NCBI GenBank assembly: GCA_027318915.1
Contig: DAHVOH010000115.1
Coordinates: forward strand, 1 to 7,545
Reading direction: 5' to 3'
Length of the DNA stretch: 7,545 bases
Source of the DNA: Clostridiales bacterium
Lineage (GTDB): Bacteria > Bacillota_E > Sulfobacillia > Sulfobacillales > JAIMBI01
The position numbers and the translations under genes were made by a program. The notes under the pieces are model-generated. The model had not been told where the DNA came from. It did no database searches and was given only the letters and a program-made list of their open reading frames with translations. Positions 5,619 through 7,545 of the stretch are shown in pieces (the stretch's first letter is position 1; each line of letters starts with the position of its first letter).

Positions 5619-5676
5619 GGACACGACCCACCTTCAGGTGCGGTTGTGTGATCTCTAGCCCACCCGCAGGGTGGGC
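5619..5676. other. Candidate origin of transfer (oriT): nic-proximal hairpin plus second inverted repeat
   Basis: At 5627-5642, CCCACC-TTCA-GGTGCG has the 6-4-6 arm-loop-arm layout of the R388 TrwC recognition hairpin (CGCACC-GAAA-GGTGCG, from memory). On the + strand it is followed by GTTGTGTGATC, comparable with TATTGTCT/ATAG in R388. On the - strand the hairpin CGCACC-TGAA-GGTGGG is followed by TCGTGTCC, which also fits. A strong second inverted repeat, GCCCACCC-GCA-GGGTGGGC, lies at 5658-5676. The site sits about 150-200 bases upstream of the relaxase start, between divergent transfer and stability genes, as in R388. Strand and exact nick position are uncertain. A + strand nick would send the stability genes first and the relaxase last, the usual order. 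Confidence 0.5.
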
Positions 5677-5748
5677 GTCGTAACCCCGCTTGCGAAAGGC
5701 GCGTGAGGAATTCGCGTGCGAAACCCGTGAAAACACAAGTCAAAGACG

Positions 5749-5910
5749 AGTCACCTGTCGCAAACCCACGACAAAGACAAGCCGAAGACAAGACAAACCC
5801 ACGTCACCAAAGACGAAAAGACAAGCCGAAGACAAGACAAACCCACGTCGTTTGTCGCAAACGCATGTCGCTTGAAGAAAACCCAAGTCACCTGTCGCAA
5901 ACCCGCGCCG
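5749..5910. repeat. Iteron-like direct-repeat cluster (candidate centromere or origin)
   Basis: CAAACCCACG occurs at 5761, 5795 and 5839, with variants CAAACGCATG (5859) and CAAACCCGCG (5899). TGTCGCAAAC occurs at 5756, 5853 and 5893. A 19-base unit beginning AGTCACCTGTCG is perfectly repeated at 5749-5767 and 5886-5904. The block is A/C-rich on the + strand, unlike the surrounding GC-rich sequence, and no convincing gene covers it. It lies between the candidate oriT and the helix-turn-helix gene, the position of the StbA-binding repeats in R388. Binding by that protein and a partition role are the preferred reading; iterons of a replication origin are the alternative, but no rep gene is in the window. 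Confidence 0.6.
5773..5849. repeat. Perfect 33-bp tandem direct repeat, 44-bp period
   Basis: Positions 5773-5805 and 5817-5849 are identical over 33 bases, starting AAAGACAAGCCG and ending CAAACCCACGTC, with an 11-base gap. The 44-bp period is about four DNA helical turns. Perfect identity over 33 bases suggests recent duplication or strong selection within the larger repeat cluster. Confidence 0.8.
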
Positions 5911-5916
5911 TCTTGT

Positions 5917-5945
5917 TGAATTTCCACTCGCGCAGCTAGGGGTAG
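5917..5945 (+). promoter_or_regulatory. Shared promoter/operator element, copy P5 (helix-turn-helix gene)
   Basis: TGAATTTCC, ACTCGCG, CAGCTA, GGGGTAG: all 13 invariant bases, pointing rightward. It begins 6 bases after the direct-repeat cluster, so a protein bound to those repeats could control it. The 19-base leader hairpin follows directly. Confidence 0.65.
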
Positions 5946-5964
5946 GGGCCGGGCAGTCCGGCCC
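5946..5964 (+). promoter_or_regulatory. Leader hairpin after P5
   Basis: GGGCCGG-GCAGT-CCGGCCC is a perfect 7-bp stem, identical to the hairpin after P3 and at the same 7-base distance from CAGCTA. It ends 4 bases before the GAGG ribosome site. The P3 and P5 leaders share more sequence than their promoters do, suggesting duplication of a promoter-leader module. Confidence 0.5.
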
Positions 5965-5976
5965 GTGGAGGAACAG

Positions 5977-6354
5977 ATGGACGAACAAACACCAGACATC
6001 GCAACCCTCGCCAGAACCTACCCAGACCCCACACGGGGGATCGGGCTTCTGGTGCTTCGGGAGTTCAGGCACATCCAGCGCGCCCGCGCCCGGGGCTGGA
6101 AGTGGCCGGAGGTGGCCGCGTCGCTGGGCTATCCAGGGCACGGCCGGTCGGTCGCGCAGGCGTTCGCCCGGGTCAAGAAAAGGGTCGACGCCCAAACCTT
6201 AGAGGCGCCGGATCCCGCGGTCGTGGGCGCGGAAAAGCGCCAAGGGTCTGGGTCCGGGAAATCCACAGCCCGACCAGCCGTTGACCCAGAGTCTGGGTTC
6301 AGGACGCCGGCGACACCCCAAAAGGAGGCTGACGACGACCACAAATGGATGTGA
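5977..6354 (+). CDS. Small helix-turn-helix DNA-binding protein, StbA-like by position (125 aa)
   Basis: Residues ~20-70 form a helical domain with a likely helix-turn-helix: LREFRHIQRARARGWKW, then EVAASLGY, a turn at PGHGRS, and VAQAFARVKKRV. The C-terminal half (about 75-125) is rich in Pro, Gly, Ser and Asp and looks disordered, ending DDDHKWM. ATG 5977 follows GGAGG by only 5 bases; an in-frame GTG at 5965 is a less likely start. Size, position beside the oriT/repeat region and a following ParA-like gene recall R388 StbA, a ~120-residue protein whose N-terminal half binds direct repeats and controls plasmid positioning and promoters. By analogy it may bind the repeats at 5749-5910. I see no specific sequence proof of StbA homology. 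It could instead be an oriT accessory factor of TrwA type. Confidence 0.75.
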   Translation: MDEQTPDIATLARTYPDPTRGIGLLVLREFRHIQRARARGWKWPEVAASLGYPGHGRSVAQAFARVKKRVDAQTLEAPDPAVVGAEKRQGSGSGKSTARPAVDPESGFRTPATPQKEADDDHKWM

Positions 6355-6361
6355 GGGGCGG

Positions 6362-6390
6362 CGAATTTCCGTCGCCGCAGCTATGGATAA
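6362..6390 (+). promoter_or_regulatory. Shared promoter/operator element, copy P6 (ParA-like gene)
   Basis: CGAATTTCC, GTCGCCG, CAGCTA, TGGATAA: all 13 invariant bases, and the most -10-like right end (TATGGAT). It begins 7 bases after the stop of the helix-turn-helix gene, so the ATPase gene has its own start as well as possible read-through from P5. Confidence 0.65.
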
Positions 6391-6409
6391 GGGCGGCACC
6401 GCGCCGCCC
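6391..6409 (+). promoter_or_regulatory. Leader hairpin after P6
   Basis: GGGCGGC-ACCGC-GCCGCCC is a 7-bp stem with a 5-base loop, starting exactly 7 bases after CAGCTA. It has the same geometry as the hairpins after P3 and P5 but different stem and loop bases, so the structure rather than the sequence is kept. Confidence 0.5.
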
Positions 6410-6430
6410 ACTTAATCAGGAGTACAGATC

Positions 6431-7156
6431 ATGACTGTTTATGTATCGCATGGTGAAAAAGGCGGGGTCGGCAAAAGCCGCCTCGCGATGGTTTTGGTGG
6501 ACTACATTCAGCGCCAGGGGCGCCCGGTGGTGATTGTCGAGGGCGACAAGTCCGGCGCGGACGTGGGGAAGAGGTACGGGGACCAGATCGAAACCGGTTT
6601 TATCAATCTCAATCGCCCGGACGCTATGGAGGAGGCCTTCAGCAACTTCGGTGGGTGGATAGAAGACCACGCCGCGGGCGCTGATGTGGTTGTCAATTTG
6701 CCAGGCCAGGCATCCGACACGCTTGACCAATTCGCTGGACTTCTGGCCGACGCGCTGGCTTTGGCCGGCCAGGACCTGGTTGTTTTTTACAGCGTCGGCC
6801 CCCTCGATATTCACACCAAAAATCTTGTGGATTCCATTGAACGCGGCCTCCTGTCCGCCGCCCCGCCAGAGCGCCGGATCGTTGTACTGAGTGAGATCAG
6901 CGGCCCAACACAGGGTTTTCACTGGTCAAAGTCCAAGGCCCGCGAGCAGTTCCTGGCGGACGGCGGGCTGGAGGGGATTATGCCAGTCCTCAAGCCCACC
7001 GCCTTGGAGGAGTCGATAAGACAAATGACCGGGGGATACTCCCCCCTCATCGCCAAGAGCTCACCCCTCAAGATTGCCGATAGGGCGTTGTTGTTCCGAT
7101 GGTTATCGGCGGCCCATGCGGTGGTGGCGTTGGGCGTTCCGCGGGCGGGCGAATAG
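6431..7156 (+). CDS. ParA/MinD-like partition ATPase, StbB-like by context (241 aa)
   Basis: Near the N-terminus is a deviant Walker A, GEKGGVGKS (residues 8-16), with the signature Lys10 and P-loop Lys15 of the ParA/MinD/ArsA group. The strand VVIVEGDKSGADVG (33-46) follows. The Walker B-like strand VVVNLPGQ (86-93) has Asn89 where most relatives have Asp. A later strand IVVLSEISG fits the Rossmann-like fold. Length is normal for a small ParA-like protein with no N-terminal DNA-binding domain. AGGAG lies 8 bases before the ATG. It follows a small DNA-binding protein and precedes a third small gene, the R388 stbA-stbB-stbC order. In R388 StbB is needed for conjugation and balances plasmid segregation. 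The ATPase family call is firm; the stbB equivalence is inference from order and from the Asn-Leu-Pro Walker B. Confidence 0.87.
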   Translation: MTVYVSHGEKGGVGKSRLAMVLVDYIQRQGRPVVIVEGDKSGADVGKRYGDQIETGFINLNRPDAMEEAFSNFGGWIEDHAAGADVVVNLPGQASDTLDQFAGLLADALALAGQDLVVFYSVGPLDIHTKNLVDSIERGLLSAAPPERRIVVLSEISGPTQGFHWSKSKAREQFLADGGLEGIMPVLKPTALEESIRQMTGGYSPLIAKSSPLKIADRALLFRWLSAAHAVVALGVPRAGE

Positions 7157-7166
7157 CGGTATCCGC

Positions 7167-7187
7167 GCCGGGGCCGTGTGCCCCGGC
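7167..7187 (+). other. Intercistronic hairpin between the ATPase gene and the next gene
   Basis: GCCGGGGC-CGTGT-GCCCCGGC is a perfect 8-bp stem with a 5-base loop, followed by CTTCTCTT, which has too few Ts for a confident terminator. It ends 11 bases before the GAGG ribosome site of the next gene, so it may weaken or process read-through rather than stop it. Confidence 0.45.
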
Positions 7188-7211
7188 CTTCTCTTGATGA
7201 GGTAACGACCG

Positions 7212-7545
7212 ATGAGTTTACGAGACGAAATCCTCGACGCCGTTCCGGCCTCCGCGCGCGAAGGAATATTAAAGCTGGCCTTGGACCACAACATTGTCGA
7301 TCCCAACGATCCGACATGGGCCATGGTGGCCCTGGCTTGGTCGGCCACACAGGCGGCCTCGACTTCGCGTCAAACACTCGACGCGGCGCTGGATACCGCG
7401 GCCAAAATTCCCGATGCGATCTATAGCAGCACGGTCGCGGCTGGCGCCGATTTGAAATCGGGAGTTGCCCAAGCCATCGAGGCCAAGACCACCGAAGCCG
7501 GCGCGGCCCTTGTCCAGGTCATCGGTGTGGCGGCCTCCAAGGGCG
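7212..7545 (+). CDS. Ala-rich helical protein, StbC-like by position; cut by right edge
   Basis: The frame is open from ATG 7212 to the window end (111 codons, no stop). GAGG (7199-7202) lies 9 bases upstream. It begins MSLRDEILDAVPASAREGILK, then has DPNDPTWAMVALAW (residues 30-43), then long Ala-rich amphipathic helices with a possible coiled coil (TAAKIPDAIYSS to EAKTTEAG). It becomes more hydrophobic at the cut end (ALVQVIGVAASKG), which could lead into a membrane segment beyond the window. It is third in the rightward unit, 55 bases after the ATPase gene, the place of stbC in R388. I do not recognise the family by sequence; RP4 TraM-like conjugation proteins are another possibility. Confidence 0.75.
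   Translation, partial: MSLRDEILDAVPASAREGILKLALDHNIVDPNDPTWAMVALAWSATQAASTSRQTLDAALDTAAKIPDAIYSSTVAAGADLKSGVAQAIEAKTTEAGAALVQVIGVAASKG

Noticed and set aside
5690..5875. Lys/Arg/Thr-rich open frames through the direct-repeat cluster
   Set aside because: There is no ribosome site, and the odd composition comes directly from the A/C-rich DNA repeats.

Overview
The window looks like the mobilisation and stability region of a conjugative or mobilisable plasmid from a Gram-negative, GC-rich bacterium, most likely a proteobacterium. The evidence is a full-length MobF (TrwC-type) relaxase-helicase, a secreted beta-barrel protein, and a deviant Walker A (ParA-like) partition ATPase following a small DNA-binding protein. 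I cannot name the genus from the sequence. Both ends are cut inside genes.

Layout. About 460 non-coding bases (5506-5964) separate two divergent arms and hold a candidate oriT hairpin followed by a cluster of direct repeats. The leftward arm reads relaxase (5472-2521), Mrr-like nuclease (2524-1973), outer-membrane-type protein (1976-1272) and a 50-residue basic protein (1214-1062). The first three genes are joined by 4-base ATGA overlaps. Next comes a tiny CRISPR-like unit (1003-916: repeat, 32-nt spacer, degenerate repeat, with type I-E geometry). After it lies an operon of three small unrecognised genes (858 to the left edge). The rightward arm has a helix-turn-helix protein (5977-6354), a ParA-like ATPase (6431-7156) and a third gene cut by the right edge (7212-7545). 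This order resembles the stbABC - oriT - trw region of plasmid R388, but trwA and trwB equivalents are not next to the relaxase.

The window is tied together by one sequence element, found six times with no gaps: AATTTCC, 7 variable bases, CAGCTA, then about TGGGTAG. Every copy points in the direction of transcription, just upstream of a gene or operon; one copy sits directly before the CRISPR-like unit. Three copies are followed, exactly 7 bases later, by a hairpin with a 7-bp stem and a 5-base loop. This suggests a plasmid-wide promoter/operator shared by transfer, stability, surface and accessory genes.

The most notable feature is the single-spacer type I-E-like unit, which has no cas genes in the window and sits under the same promoter element as the plasmid's own genes. 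It could be a mini-array that borrows host Cas proteins against rival DNA, or an RNA decoy that blocks them. No intrinsic terminator, tRNA, rRNA or insertion sequence was recognised.
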